Shown here: in pieces, positions 11,101 to 25,329 of the stretch
Numbering within the stretch: the stretch's first letter is position 1
Layout of the letters: each line of letters opens with the position of its first letter
From: Anaeramoeba flamelloides
Taxonomy: Eukaryota > Metamonada > Anaeramoebidae
Direction of reading: 5' to 3'
Length of the DNA stretch: 64,000 bases
NCBI GenBank assembly: GCA_027625915.1
Contig: JANTQA010000057.1
Location: forward strand, 1,240,001-1,304,000
Made by a program: the position numbers and the translations under genes
Notes under the pieces: model-generated
The model's input: the letters and a program-made list of their open reading frames with translations, nothing else
What the model was told of the DNA's origin: nothing
The model's database searches: none

Positions 11101-12999
11101 TCACAACAAAAAATCCATTTTTCCAAATGTTTTCTTAACTAGTAAACCTATAAATTATAGTTATTTTTGTGAGTAACATTTTTAAATAGAAAGAATACCA
11201 TTCGTACCACCAAAAATTAAAAATTTAAAGTTTGATAGGAGAAAAAAATTTACACTTTTGTATTTATATACCCATCTACCTCTTTATCTGTAGTTCCATT
11301 ATCCACAGTGTTTAGTTTTGAAGTTTTTAACATTTTCTTTATTTGTTTATAGTTGCAGAATAATTTATCTCCATTAATTATTTTTTTTAAAAAAATTATT
11401 GTTTGGAATTTTAGATTTGTTAAAAGATAAATTACTCCAAAAATATTTCAAAAATAAATTTGGTATTTTATTTGACAATTATTAAACAACATGTTTTTGA
11501 ATTTCCCAGCAGAGAATTAAAAAATTCAAACATTACATTAACATTTTTATAGTTCCATAAAATATTAAATCATAAAAGGTATCATATGTTCTTTTGTCAA
11601 TTTAAATAACAATCGAAATAAAAATATAAATAAAATGTTGATAAAGTTTTTTTATTTACTAAATATTTATTTTTAAACTTAAAACAAAAAATATATTTGA
11701 AAAAACTGTGTTACTATTCAAGAATATATTTATATATAAAAAACACCTGCATTTTCAAAATAATTTTATTTATTATTTTCAAAGTTATTCACATATATTT
11801 AGACTAAAAAATATTTTGGTACCGTTGAATATTAAAAAATATTGTTAGATTTTTTAATTTTTTTATTAAATTATTAAATAAATTAGATTATTTTTAAAAT
11901 TTTCATATTTTTTATTTTATTATTATCATTTGGAAGGGGTGAAATTAATTTTTTCATACCTTTATAATTTCAAAATTTTTGTTTCGAAATTTTAAACGAC
12001 TAATCGTAATTTAATTTAACATTAACCTAATACAAGATAAATAAGTACCTACGACCCAAAAACACTAAAAAAAAAAAAGAAAACTGATAAAATACCTTCC
12101 ATTAAAAAAATTAAAAAAACAAAATAAAAAAAAATAAATAAATAAAGTTTCAATTTAACTTTTTCTTGAAAACATTTTTTGCCAAAATGATTGAATTCAC
12201 ACTTGAAATTAGGTATATTTTTATATACAATATCTAGTTTAACTCATTTCATAATACAAATTCTAAATTATGAGAATGTTATTTTTTAAAAAGGGACTAA
12301 TTTGGTTTTCAAATGTTTTTTTTATTTTTAAATGGTAAAATCAAAAAAAAAGGTTATTTAAATAAGATAAAATCTCTGGAAAAGTATTCTTTTTTTAATA
12401 TATTAGCTTATTCTTTGATTTCAAATTTTTCTCAACCCTAATTTTTCAAAAAAAAAAATAAAAAAGTGCACAGTAATTTCGAAAAATATTTTCGATATTC
12501 AAAAGTTGAGAGTTTTTTTATTCTAAAGAAATTATATCCCTATGTTTAATTGAATTAAGTTATAAGCTAGATTTCGAAAAATATTAATCAGAAAAAAATA
12601 GTACTTAATTTTATTAACGACATATTAAATCTTTATTTATAATAATATATTTAATATTTTGTATTGATTTTATTATTTTTATTTATTTGCATTAATTATT
12701 TAATCTAAAATTATCCCGTTTCCTTTCTGGAATAATGGATCTCTTAAGAAATAAAATTTCATACATTTGAAAACCAATTTTAGAATGGCCCTAAATTTAG
12801 AACTCTTATTCATACTCAAATAATAGTATTAACTCTTGATAAAATAATTTAATTTTCACTTTAAAGAAAAATATTAAAAAATAATTTATGACGATAAAAT
12901 ATATAAATTGTCTAAAAAAAAACTTTCAACAAGAAAATTCTGAAGAAAATTTTTTCTAAATCACTTTGAAAAAAGTTATTGTTTAATAGAGGAGTAAAA

Positions 13000-13580
13000 T
13001 ATTATTTTCAAATATCTTTTTTAAACTTAATCCTCATAAAACAATTTAAATTACAAAAATATAAACTATCATTTATTTCTTATGAATAATAATTCAATTT
13101 ATTTGTAAGTATGGTATTACATTAATAAAAGATATGTAAATTAAAATCTCGATTTTTTATGATATTTTTCAAGTCAGAAATTTGATGTTTATGGTTTTCT
13201 TTTTGATCGAAAAAAATTTTTTTAATAACTTGTTTTTAATCTCCATCAAATTATCCAATAGAATTGAATACATATAGCTGTATTCTTCATTTTTTAAAAA
13301 GTCATTTGTACCCTTTCCATATTTCCAGTATTTTATTGAAATTGGCTATCTATTATTCTTTTCCCCAAAAAAAGTGCTTTTTTTTTTTTTTTCATTTTAA
13401 TGAAATATTTCAATGTACAGATATTTTGAAATAAATACCATAGTCATTGATTCAATCAGTATTAATATTTAACTGAATTTGGTATTGTCAATTAACAAAT
13501 AGAACAACTAACAACTATTTTTTTTTATGAAATGTAAAAAAAAAAATGCCCCTTTTTTTTCGAAATACCTTTTATGATAT
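13000..13580. mobile_element. TIR element G, copy 2 (degraded)
   Basis: The right part (13160-13575) aligns with 1610-1990. It shares TTTGTACCCTTTCCATATTT and the terminal AAAATGCCCC(TTTTTTTT)CGAAATACCTT. The left end is eroded and its exact position is uncertain. Confidence 0.5.
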
Positions 13581-13640
13581 GAAAAAAAAAAAAGAAAAAA
13601 AAAAAACTAAAGTATTCTAAGACATTTTTTTTTATTTAAT

Positions 13641-13667
13641 TCAATAATAATAATAATAATAATAATT
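13641..13667. repeat. (AAT)n microsatellite
   Basis: About seven AAT/ATA units just 3' of the Furry gene. Confidence 0.8.
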
Positions 13668-13851
13668 TGAAAATAAAAGATAAAATAAAATAAAATATAT
13701 AGAATAGTTATAACATTAAAATTTATAAAAGTAATAGTAAAATTAATTTGTATAAAAATAAAAAATATAAAAAAAAAACAAAAATGTTTATAATTTAAAA
13801 AAAAAAAAAAATAATAATAATAAAAACATTCTAGTATAAATGGGTAATAAT

Positions 13852-16800
13852 TTATTTGATTTCAATTTTTTTATTAATTTCAATTAATTTTTGTATTTGT
13901 TCTAACCATTGATTTGCTTTTTTATTTTTAACATTTATTAATTGGTTACCTGATTTATAAAATTTAATAAATTGTTGATAAAATAATAAAAGATTCAATT
14001 GTGATTCAAACAATAGAGTTGTTAATCGTTGTTGCTCTGATTTCTCTTGGTTGGGTTGGTTTTGGAACAAATTCAATAATTTTTTTAATTTGAAGAGCGC
14101 GGAAAAATATTTTTTTCTTTTTTGTTCCAAATGTTTAATTGATTTCTTTCTTTTAATTTTAAAATCTTTAAATTTCTTTTGATCTTGTTTTTTTATTTGG
14201 ATTAGTTTGGTTTGTAACTTTTTGTATTTTCGATCTGCAACTTTTTTATAAAAGAGCCGGTATTGGTGCAAATTAAAGGTATTTGTATTAATACTCTTTT
14301 GGGAGATATTTTGTTTAAATTGCTTATAGAGATCAAAGTTTGATATTTTTTTAATAATGTAAAAGTATTCCGACAAAATCGAGTTCCATAATTTTATTGA
14401 CGAGTTGTAAATGGAAAACATTTCGGCTTCTTCAATAAACTTTGTTATTTTGACAGAATTGTTCCATTTGCTAAAGTTATCGATGATGTTTTCTGATATT
14501 CTCGAATAGTCGATATCCTTGGACAAATTTTTATTTATTTTTTTTAATAAATCAAATTCTTGGTTTTCGTTAATTTCCATTTCTTCATTTTCTTGGTTTA
14601 ACAGCAATCCAATTTTATTTAAAAATTTTTGGCTAGTTGGCTCGGTTATATTACTGAGTAAATCTGTTCGTGTTCCTGATCTTGATAGGCCACTTCGTTT
14701 TTTTTTTCTGTTTTTTTTATTTGCGTGTTTTTTTTTTTTCCCCTTTGTCTTTGTCTTTTTTTTTTCCTTTTCCTTTTCCTTTGTCTTTGACTTTTCCTTT
14801 TCCTTTGGCTTTTCCTTTTCCTTGTCTTTTTCTTTTTCTTTTTCCATTTGCCTTTTTGTTGTACTGCTATTTATTTCTTTCATTTTTTCTTTGAATTTTC
14901 TTTTAAAATCGTTCTCTGAAGATTCTCCTTCTGATCCAGATTCAGATCGGGATTCTGCCTTTGATTTATTTTTAATTTTGATTATATTCTTTGATTGCTT
15001 AATCAGCATATTTTCTGATCCTGATAGCTCTGATGTTGCCACAGATTCGGTATCAGAATCGGTATCAGATGAGGATGTGGACGAGGATGTGGATGTGGAT
15101 GTGGATTCTAAATCTGTCTGTGTGCGGGTATTTGAATTAGTATTCAATTTTTCGCTGTTCTCTGTTGAATTCATTAATTCATTTAATTTCTTTTTCCGAT
15201 CGACTTCTTCAAATTCTTCGTTGTCATCATGTAGAATATTAATAATTGTGTCCAAGTTTTTATTATTTTTGATATCGTTATCATTACCGGCGTTATTATT
15301 GCCGCCTGAGTCCTTTAATTTTAATGTGTCCCCACCAAATTGGTTTTTCAAATTTTCAAATTCGTCCCCACTGCCAAAGATATCAAAAATGTCGTCGTCC
15401 TGCGAGCCAAAGTCAGATAGCATATTTTGAGAATTGGTATAAGAATTAAATTCCGAGTTCATGTCTTCTTCGGTGGTTTCCTGCGAGTAGCTATCCTCCT
15501 CGCCGAAATATTCATCATCATTGGTGTTGTTTTCGTTCCCAACAAGATTGGAAGTTCCACCTGAGATTGTTCTGAGGTGTTTATCAAACTCTATTGATTG
15601 ATTAGATCGAGCATTTCTCGAGGATTTTTTTGAGAGGGTATTTTTGGAATAGGACTTCATTAATTGCACAACTTGAATTTTTTCCTTTCCAAAGCGTTTT
15701 TCTTTCAGATCTTTCCTAATATTTAGCAAATTGTCAAAATCGACTAGCTGTGGATAGGTTTTAATTCCGACATAAACCGGGGAATTTTCGATCTTCTTTC
15801 TAATTTCTTCTTCTTCTTCCATTGGATTTTGGCTTAGCATTTCCAAGTTTTCTAACTCTTCAATGAAATCAAATTTCTTTTTGTTTAGCAGCAATTTCAA
15901 TTGCAATTTTGATTGCCTCTTGTAGTTTTTGGATTTCTTATAATGGAATTTTGATTCGTCAATTTTTAATAGCCCCTTGTTATAATTGCTATGCTTTAAA
16001 AAGCTTTTCAAGATCTTGGTGAATTTCTTTGTATGTTCTTTTTCCAATTGCTTAATGATTGTGATGAAGAAATCCCTTTTCAGATCCTTTTTAATGGATA
16101 GCAGAGAGAAATCAAAGTTATCGAAAAAGGATTCGAACAAATAATAATAGGAATTCTTCCATTTCCTATTTGAATTGCCGATCATTTCCACCAAAAAGCA
16201 AAAGATTTCTACTAAAAGATCTTCATTTAAATTAATTAATATCGTTTTTTTGATATTGAAATAGAATTCATCTTCGTCTTCATATTCGTTATTTATATAT
16301 TTATTCAAGATTGTTGATAAGTTATCAAATTCATTATTCCTTGCATTATTAGATAAATTTGTTGCCATTTCGTTTAATTCTTCAATGGTAAATTTATAAT
16401 TATTATCATAAAATTTGTTATAATAATTGTTATAAATTTCATTTTGGAGATAGCTATCAGAATCCAAATCCGACTCTGGTTCTGAATCGGAGCCGAGGGT
16501 GGTAGTGTTTGGATTATGTTTATTTAATTTTTGTAATTGGATATTATTACTACTACTGCTGTTATTATTATTCAAAAAGGAATCAAAATCAAATTTTTTA
16601 ATTAAGCAAGGTAACAGGGCAAATAAATTCAAAATAAATTTCTTTTTGGGATTTTCAATTAAATCTGTTTCGTTAATTAAATTTAATTTATTTAAAATAT
16701 CAATGGTTAAATAAAAGGTTTTTTCATAATTTAATCCTTTGATAATTAAAGGATAAAGTAAATTTAAATTTTTAAATTTCTTATTAAAAATTTTAGGTTT

Positions 16801-16855
16801 ACAATTTTTAACTATTTTAAAATTATTTAATAATTCTTCTTGAGAATACCCATTA

Positions 16856-16892
<37 letters not shown>

Positions 16893-19800
16893 TGGTATTG
16901 AATAAAAAATTTTTATTAATAAAATCATGGATTGAAACCAAAACTACATTATATATTTCAATGTTTTTACTTTGTAAAAAAAATAATATTGACCAATAGA
17001 CATCAGGATAAGATTGGAAATCATTGAAAAGTAATAATAATGTTTGTAAAGTTTTAATATTTTCAATGATATTAGTAGAATAGCAATCAAATTCATTTTT
17101 AAGATTAACAAAGCTAAAATATAAATTATTTAATATTTCCTTTACATGAGTTATATCAACTTTCTTGATGAGGAATCTATAGATTTGATGAGATCTGGCA
17201 ATGACTTGAACGTTTTTTTTTAATTTATAAGGATAGTCTTTCCATAGGCACCAATCAAAGGATTCTTCAATCCAACTTTCAACTAATTTGGGCTCAATAA
17301 TCGAAAATAAGAGAATAATTTTATCTAAAAATTTTCTAATTCTTTTTTCAGATTTTAAAGTAATATTCATTTTGTTGACTTGCTCGGATTCCCAAAATTT
17401 ATCTTTTTCCTTTGTATTTAATGAATCTAATAACTGTCTTGCTAAGATTTGCGATTTCATGTTTATTGGTGATCTAGATTTAATTATTAAATTAATAATG
17501 ACATTAGATAGCAATATTTTACTTTCCTCTCTCACAAATTTTAATTTATGATCCAATCCTAAAATTACCAGGTGTAATATTAATGGTAACTTCTGGTGGA
17601 AATCATGCGTTGCTACATGTACCAAATTAGATAGCAGGATTATCACAAAATCGCTTCTATTGATCATATATTCACTCATATCTTTTTCTTTTCCTTCTTC
17701 TTTATGTGTTTTTTTTTCATTTTCTTTTTGTTTCTTGTTGATTTGACTTTTGCTTCTATTTTTTGTTTTTCTGTTTTTTTCACTTTTTTTTTGTTTTTGT
17801 TTTTTTTTGTTTTTTTTTTTATTTTTTTTGTTTTTCTTTTTTTTTCCCTTGTTTCTTTTTCCTTTATCTTTGTCATCACTAGAATCTTTTGAATCATCTT
17901 CAGATCCATCATTACCTTTTTTTTTTTTCCCATCATCATCATCATCACCACCATCTTCTTCTTCTTCTTCTTTCTCTTCTTCCCCATCGCCATCGCCATC
18001 ATCGCCACCACCACCACTGCCTTTCGCATTTTCATCTTGGTCATCATTGATAATATTTTTATAAATATTTTGATTTGAATTCATTCTGAAATCTTGTAAT
18101 TTTTCGCTCCTTAACAAAATTTGTACAAAGGATCTCGTTAAAGTTTTTGATAAATATAGAGCAATTTGCTTCGATGCTCTTAAATAGTTAACATTTAATT
18201 CGCCAATACCATTGGCAAACATTATTTTGATGATCCCATAAATATTATTTTTTGTTGAACTAAAGGCTTGCCATATTTTGGATCCCAATTCTAAATTAAC
18301 AAATACATCCCTCATTGTAATTTTCATCAAGTTGGTAAAAATTTCTTGGAATTGTAAAGTGGATTCTTTGTTTTCCTTTTCGTATTTAATATTCTTAATC
18401 CAGGGTATTAAATAAGTGAGTATGGATTCCTTTTTTTTCAATACAATGTCAATGTTTTCGGAGGTGATGTTCTGCAATAGCTTTTTTTCTAGCTCCCAAT
18501 AGTGGAACATGCCCTCTTTGAAAATTTGGAAGCTTAATGTGGGCAGAGTCCTCGCGAGGAACCTATTAATTGAATTCCTTTCTTCGTTAATTTTTTCCGG
18601 TATTGTACAAAAATGGCTATTAATGACTGGGACAACATTTTTTTGTAATTCGTTTTGGGGTATCAAATCGTCAATACAATTTCGATACAATTGTGTAATC
18701 TGGAATTGTAGCTCTGGATTGGTACTATCGAAATTATACAGGATGAAATTTAATAATTGTGGGTTGGTTAATTTAATTGATTTGTCCTTTAATGGCTTTA
18801 TTAAGGCTAGCGAAAATCCCAATGACCAATTTGGGTTTATTCCATAGTTTTCAATTAAAAATAAATCAATGAGCTTTTGATAATTAAACTCAAATAAAAT
18901 TTGTAAGCTTTCAATCCCAATGAATTTGATATATGGGTTGGGCAACTCAATCAAATTATAAATCCAATTAAATAGTTGTGAATGCTTCTCTAATAGATTT
19001 TCATCAAAAAATTGTTCACCCTTCAATAGTGAGCTTATTGCCTGAATGGCTAAAAATTCAACACTGTTTGTTTGGTTGTTGAATATTTCTTGGATTTGCA
19101 TTTTTTTCAATGGGTTTTTGATTTTATTTTCTAATAGCTTTGATAATGACACAAAGTCTGAACTTCTTTTTTGTAGCCCGATCCTTCCAATGCCACAATA
19201 TTGGAATAAAAGATCAAAAAATAACTTGCGATCTTTCAGCGATAATGGATGCCTTTTATATGTTAAGTCAATAAATAGTCGGAGCAAATAAAAGAAATTA
19301 TATCTTAAATTGACAAAAATAAATTCGTTCTTGATACTATACTTTGAAAAGTATTTGGATAAATTGATTAAATGGTTATAAATTAAATTCCGTAATTTCT
19401 CATTATTGTTTAAAGCAGATTTTTTTAAATATAGAAGGAATTGCTTATAAATCGTCGTTATAGTGGACAAAATAATTTCATTTTCATTTTTTTTTTTGAT
19501 GTTACTATTATTGGTATTATTGTCGTTGTTGGTACTGCTGCTGCTGGTGCTCCTGCTGTTGTTTGTATTACTATTTTTTCGATCCTTATCTCTTTTGGAT
19601 GGTGTCAGGGTATTTAAATTGTGAAATGATTTCCTTCTTCTCTTTTTGTTGATTATTTGATTAATTAATCTTTCGTTGCTGATTTTGACAAAGCAATCAA
19701 AGGATTCCGAATGCGAATTTGATAATGAAATGATTATTAAATCCTTATAAAAATTGTGGTTGGATTTAAATAAATTGATTATTAATTCCAGGAATTCATT

Positions 19801-22800
19801 GATCAATTGGTAATCAATAATCCTCGGGTCGCAACAAGCTGAGGCGATGGAACATAGGTTTTTGAGATTGATTAATTTTTGATTAATGTTTCTCCTGAGT
19901 TTTTTCCTTTGTTGATTTTTTGAAGATGATTTTAAATTTTTTTTTGAGATTTTCAATTTTAAACTTTTGATTGTTTCCAGTATCGAAAAAAATGCAAAAT
20001 GAATAGTATCTGGGCAATACTCAGTGGCCAATTTGGTGATAAAGCCAAAAATGATAAACCATTTTAATGTCTTTTTTTCATCATTGCTGCTTAGTAATTC
20101 TAAATATCTGGTGAAGGGCTTTTTGTTTACATTGCTATTCTTTGTATTATTTGTGTTTTCAATAATCTCCTTTTCGTATTTTAATTGATTTTTTTTTAGC
20201 AAATTATAATGATCATTATTTTTGTTTTTATTATTTTGAAAGTCGTTGGACTGCCTCTCTACTAAAATGTCCAACAGCTTTTTAAATTTTGTTTTTTTTT
20301 TAGACAGCGCGGGCAAATCCAAAATTGATAAACAATTGTTGTCTATTTCCTTGGAAAAAATCTCATCTTCTTTCGAAAAAAACAAATCAACCATCATTGT
20401 TTGGTTTTTATAAATTCTAATATTTAATTTGGTATCTTTAATATTTTTTGTTTCCAATTTCACTAACTCGTTATTTAGTTGTTTTAAATCCTCTAACAGC
20501 TTAAAGCTGCTTAGTCTAACCTTTGGTGAATTGGATGTTAAAAAAAAGACAATCCATCCTTCCAATCTCGATAAATCAAATTCAACATCGAGCTTTTTAA
20601 ATTTCTTATTCTCTTTGAAATCGAATGATAAGTTGTCTATGTCCATATCGTTATCCTCATAGATTAATTCTTGAATTGTCAAATTTTTCCAGCAGATTAT
20701 TAACTTGTGTAAATGCTTGAGCGAATAATTAATTAGGGAGCTGTATTTAAATGGGATCGATAAAATGAATTTTAAATATTCCCGAATAATATAGCATCTC
20801 AACGATTCCTCATTTAAAATGAAATTATACAATGAATTAAATGATGTGATGCATAATCGTGGATCAATATGGACAGTGTTTTTGATTAAATTCAATAGCG
20901 TCTTTTGTGCATTGGGGAAAATGTTTGTCAAGTTTTTATTAAATTCAATCAAAACTTTGATATACGCGATCTTTTCCTTTGCAACTGTTTCATTTGATTT
21001 TAAATTATATATCAAACAATTGCCAACTTGTTCCTCGCATTTTTCCAAGATATTTAAGACTGATTCTTCGATCAATTCAATGTTTTTTTGATCTAATTCA
21101 ATATAAATTTCAATCTTTTGTTTTTTTTTGAACTTTTTTAATTTCTCATAATTAAAATTTTCTTTCAAATTATTGTTTGAATTGTTTGAATTGTTCGAAT
21201 TGTTGGTGGTGCTGTTGTTGGTGGCGGTGTTGTTGTTGCCATTTCCGTTTTGGGAATAATAATTATTTCGATATTGCGAATTGTTATTCTTTTGCTTATT
21301 ATTATTTAATAGTTTCCTTAGCAATTTTAACCCAATAGAGACCCTTTCAGGAAAGGCCTTCTGTGGTTTTAATAATGGTAGCAATATGTTTTTTATACCG
21401 AATTCTAAATTCCATTGGCACGTGATTAAGCCAAATTTGATTAAGATTTCTCCTTGGTTTTCGAAAAATAGGACTTTTTTATTAATTGGGAAAAATTTTT
21501 TCAAAATTTCATTTAAAAATTGCTTAATATCCTTTTTCATTGTTTTGTGGTCTTTCGTGGTTTTTTTTTCATCTTCTTCTTCATTGCCAAATCGTTGTAA
21601 ATAAGATTGAATAAAGATCGTTAGAGATTTGAGTGTGATTTTTTTGATCCCTTTAATTTTGATCGTTTTGCTCATCAATTTTAAAAAGCTATCCAAATTT
21701 TTTTTTAAAAATGCAATCGAACAATTTAATAAACAACTCGTCAAGAGCTGAATAGCAACAAATTTGCCTTTGTTCTTTTTGGACATTTTCATCCCTATCT
21801 GGTAAATGGACTCGATGGTTTCATACCATTCTTTAAAATCAATTTCTTCGTCTTTTTCTTTTATAATTTTTTTCTTTTTCTTTTTCTTTTTTTTTTTCTT
21901 TTCTTCGCTTTCGCTGTCACTGTCGCTGTCGCTGTCACTATCGCTGCCACTGCCACTACTCTCGGATTCTGATTCTGATTCTGATTCATCTGTGTACTTA
22001 TTTTTATTGATCTTCTTATTCTTTTTATAGTTCAAGCTATAATTTGTTCGGCTTTTTGAGAGGGCAATCGATAAGGCCTCATAAATAATTAATTGTTCCT
22101 CCTTTTTTAATGCCTTTGTGATCTCAAGAATTTGCTTGACAAAATTTAAACACCTTTTCACATTCTTATTTGTCGTAAGATCAAGGAAAATTGATTTGAT
22201 TAAATAAGACAAAAGTAAATTGTCAATTTTGGAATCCTTAAATAATTGGCTGATCTTTAACGTAATTAGTGGTAAAGAATGGTACGACAAGATCGAAAAC
22301 AATTCACAATAATTCTCAATCACGAGGCCCAATTGTAAAATTTGACATTCCTCTTGTTTGTATTGTTGTTTTTCTTTGATCAATTCAATTATTTTGTTAG
22401 TAGAGACACTCCCAAACTCGGTAATTAAATTGTCAGAAGACTCACCCTTATATTCAGCAAACAGTATCTTGCTCGTCTCAATAAAGATAAATTCGGTGGC
22501 AAGCTCTTCTAGCTTTTGTTTGTATTTTAAATTTAAAAAAAATGTAGATCCCAATCTGTTTTTTGTTATTTTTTTTTTTTTATTTTTATTTTGTTTTTGT
22601 TTTTGTTTTTTAATTTATTTTTTTGTTCGTTTTTTTTAAAATAAGAAAAAAATTAATGAAAAGAAAAAAAAGAGAGGATTGTTTTTTATCAAATGTTTTG
22701 AGTTGGGACGGTTTTTTGGGTTTTTTTTTTTTTTTTTTTTTTTTTGATAAAGAAAGGGTGTTATTCGCTTACAATTCGGGTGTCAACTCGTATTTTTCTG

Positions 22801-23104
22801 GTTTTCTTTTTAATTTGATTTCTTGTTTTTCTAATCTTCGTAAATGCCTTTTTTTCTTTTTTTTCATCGCTGTAATGCTTGTTAATTTCTTTTTTCTCCA
22901 ATCAATCAAACCAAAGCAAACAGACTCAAGGCAAGTAGAAGAAATTGAAGACAATGTATTTATTATCCGAAGTAACGAGATTTCATTTTTAAGACTAAAT
23001 TTTGTAATTTTATTCAAATTAGAGCATCTGCTAATAAAAAGGTCAGAACATGTAATAAACGAATTGAACGTTTCTTGAACAACAGACTGTGCAGAGATGT
23101 CCAT
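13852..23104 (-). CDS. FRY: Furry/Tao3/Mor2 family scaffold protein
   Basis: Furry proteins are giant HEAT-like scaffolds that activate NDR/LATS-type kinases and control polarity and morphogenesis. The large frame has no ATG at its 5' end; a 217 bp intron (22556-22772, donor GTAAGC, acceptor ACAG) joins it to exon 1 (23104-22773) so that a split TTA codon keeps the frame. The result is 3011 residues. Exon 1 carries the family N-terminus (SISSTCLESVCFGLIDWRKK), followed by ELATEFIFIETSKILFAEY. Later family blocks, in order, are FPERVSIGLKLLRKLL (about residue 512), LEGWIVFFLTSNSPKVRLSS (776), EFLAIQAISSLL (1273), GSKIWQAFSS (1534), ILLSNLVHVATHDFHQKLPL (1747), ARSHQIYRFL (1894) and PDVYWSILFFLQ (1959). 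Low-complexity Asp/Ser/Glu, Asn and Lys tracts (about 299-345, 542-570, 1616-1732, 2442-2729) sit between helical blocks. The last 280 residues are charged and helical. Confidence 0.88.
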
Positions 23105-24064
23105 TTATTTGAAAAAAAATTTAAGAAAAATCCAATAAAAGGTATTTTGAAAAAAATAAAATTTTTTCAGATTGTGAGAAGGGTACTTTTCTGAAAATTT
23201 GTGTTTCTTTCTTTGGTTTTGTGATTAAATTAGGTTTAGATTTTTTCTTTCTCTTTTAAATTTTTGTTTAAAAAATAAAAAAAAGTTTTGAAGTTTTTTG
23301 CAATCAAAGAGAATGGTTAAATTTTATTTCACAGAAAAGGTAGCCCCACAGTGTTCTGTCTCTCAAATATTTTTACTATTTCTTTTTTTTTTTATTTTAG
23401 CAAAATCTTGTTTGATTGAAATGCAAATCAAACTCAAATAATATCAACCACCTCACTTAAGCAAGATACTTTGTAAAAATTCTTTTCTTGAATACGAAGA
23501 TAAGAACAGTTATGTAATGAATTATTTATTTCTACAAATCGATAAGTATTTTTAGAGTTTTTTTGGGACAAAATTATTTCCCTTTCACTGGTTTATTGAG
23601 TTTTTCTCTTTTAATTCATTAATTGTTGTTGTAAAGTTTACAATTCCATACATTTTAATTGCGAAATACAAATGACCTAAATTTGAAAAGTGTCACAATA
23701 AATTGGATAATTTGAAATAAAATTCCGAATTGTTACCCAATTTATAAAGAACCCAAGTTAATTAGGGTGGATAATTTAGATCTCTTCCAATAATCAATTT
23801 TTTCGATATTTTTATTTTTGCTGATTTTGAAAACTTTAAATCCTTTAAAATTGTCATTAATCAGCTTTATTTCAATTCTAGTCTCCCCCCCTTCCAGATT
23901 AGGGTTTGTTCGAATAGACCTGATTGAAAAAATAAAAATTAACAGAACAAATAAATTAATATGTGATATTTCAATTAAAGAATTTGGGTGAGTTAAAAGA
24001 AAAAACTGTAAAATTAATATAAAAATTTTTTGATCTATTAATCAAATGCAGTTTTTAAAAATCA

Positions 24065-24335
24065 TTAGAGATGAAAATAATCTACAACACGATTTTTAAG
24101 ATTGGGAAAATTGTAAAATTGAGGTTTAATTTCATTTATTTACAATCAAATCCCTTTTATAAAATAACCAATTTTTTATGAACATAGTAATAGACCCACT
24201 ATAAGTTCACAAATGCAGGGTATCTATAGAATACCATTTTAATTGCTGCGTAACTAAAGTGGATCTACTTATTTTAAAAGACAAGAGAATTTTATACAGT
24301 TCTTTCAATAGCCCAAGTTGACTTTTATATTTTTT
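24065..24335. repeat. dispersed repeat H, copy 3, left part
   Basis: Aligns with 9850-10060 (shared CAAATCC-CTTTTATAAA, ACATAGTAATAGACCCAC-like and TAGAATACC blocks). The continuation of the repeat resumes at about 25330. Confidence 0.5.
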
Positions 24336-24342
24336 TTTAAAA

Positions 24343-25228
24343 TTTAACTGTGGTTTTTTGAAAAACGTGTTTTTAACTGTAGTTATCCAACTTTTTTGAG
24401 TTGTTTTCTTTTTTTTTTATCTTGTTTTTGAAATGTAAAGTTTTCAATAGTCTGTTTATTTTTAAAAATCAATTATCTCTTGACAATATACTGTTGTTCT
24501 CTAAAAATAAAAGAAATTTTTATTCAAATTTTTTTAAAAAATTCTTTCTTCGAATTGAAAGAAAATAGTAAGAAGTTCGCATAGTCAATGAATATTGATC
24601 TTTTAAGAGATTTAATTTTCAATTGCTATGGAAATCGATAAAAAAGAATGTGTTTTTATGAATCATTTTGCCCTTGAACATGTTCTTGTATAATTTTAGT
24701 CAGATAAATTATTGGTTATTTAACTTTTCATTCAATATGAAATGTAGCTTCACTGAGAACTTCTTTTCTCATCCACTGTCGGCAAAAAAAACGAAACGAA
24801 TAAATAAATCCATCTACTAATTACAAGATATGATTTGAAGACTATTGGCAAAAGAAAATAGGAAAAAATGAAAATGTACATTTTTAATTAATTTCAATTT
24901 TAAAAACTTTAAAGAATTTAAGATCTCATTTTTAATCACACAAAGACACCAGCTTAAAAAATTTTAAAGAAATTCTTTTTATCCCTTTTTATTGTTTTTT
25001 TTTTGTATTTATTACAATAGAAAGATTTTAGTGGTTGTTGATTTTGATGTTGTTTTCTTTAAATCTGGTTGGATATGTTCTCTTTTATTACATGACTGGA
25101 ATTAAAGGCTGTAGAAAAAGACGTGATTAATATGATCATTATAAATATTGTTTGATTTGAAAATATACAGTTATACCAAACTGTATTTTTTATTAAAAAC
25201 AAAATAAAAACTAAAAACCACAGTTAAA
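24343..25228. mobile_element. TIR-bounded insertion inside repeat H
   Basis: The left end TTTAACTGTGGTTTTT (24343-24358) is repeated exactly inverted as AAAAACCACAGTTAAA (25213-25228). The 886 bp between has no gene. It sits exactly between the two halves of repeat H copy 3, so it looks like a later insertion. I could not identify a target duplication. Confidence 0.5.
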
Positions 25229-25329
25229 GAAAAATAGAAAACATTTAGAAAAAAAAATAACAATTATTATTTCAAAAAAAAACAACATAAATAATTTTCA
25301 AAAATAATCTTAAAAAAGTGGACACATGT

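Larger units (their letters stand above)
8950..13851. other. AT-rich spacer with dispersed repeats
   Basis: After the eL6 stop come T-rich tracts (9100-9210) that could serve 3' end formation. Then follow repeat H copy 2 (9795-10330), repeat F copy 1 (10575-11100), a long featureless A/T stretch (11.1-12.9 kb), TIR element G copy 2 (about 13000-13580) and an (AAT)n run at 13641-13667. No gene seen. Confidence 0.55.

Noticed and set aside
14519-15430. Long plus-strand open frame (303 codons) inside the Furry gene, and many shorter ones from 14.6 to 22.6 kb
   Set aside because: Antisense shadows of Lys/Ser/Glu/Asp-rich Furry segments; composition (Phe/Ser/Leu runs) mirrors the sense codons and no splice or family signal exists.
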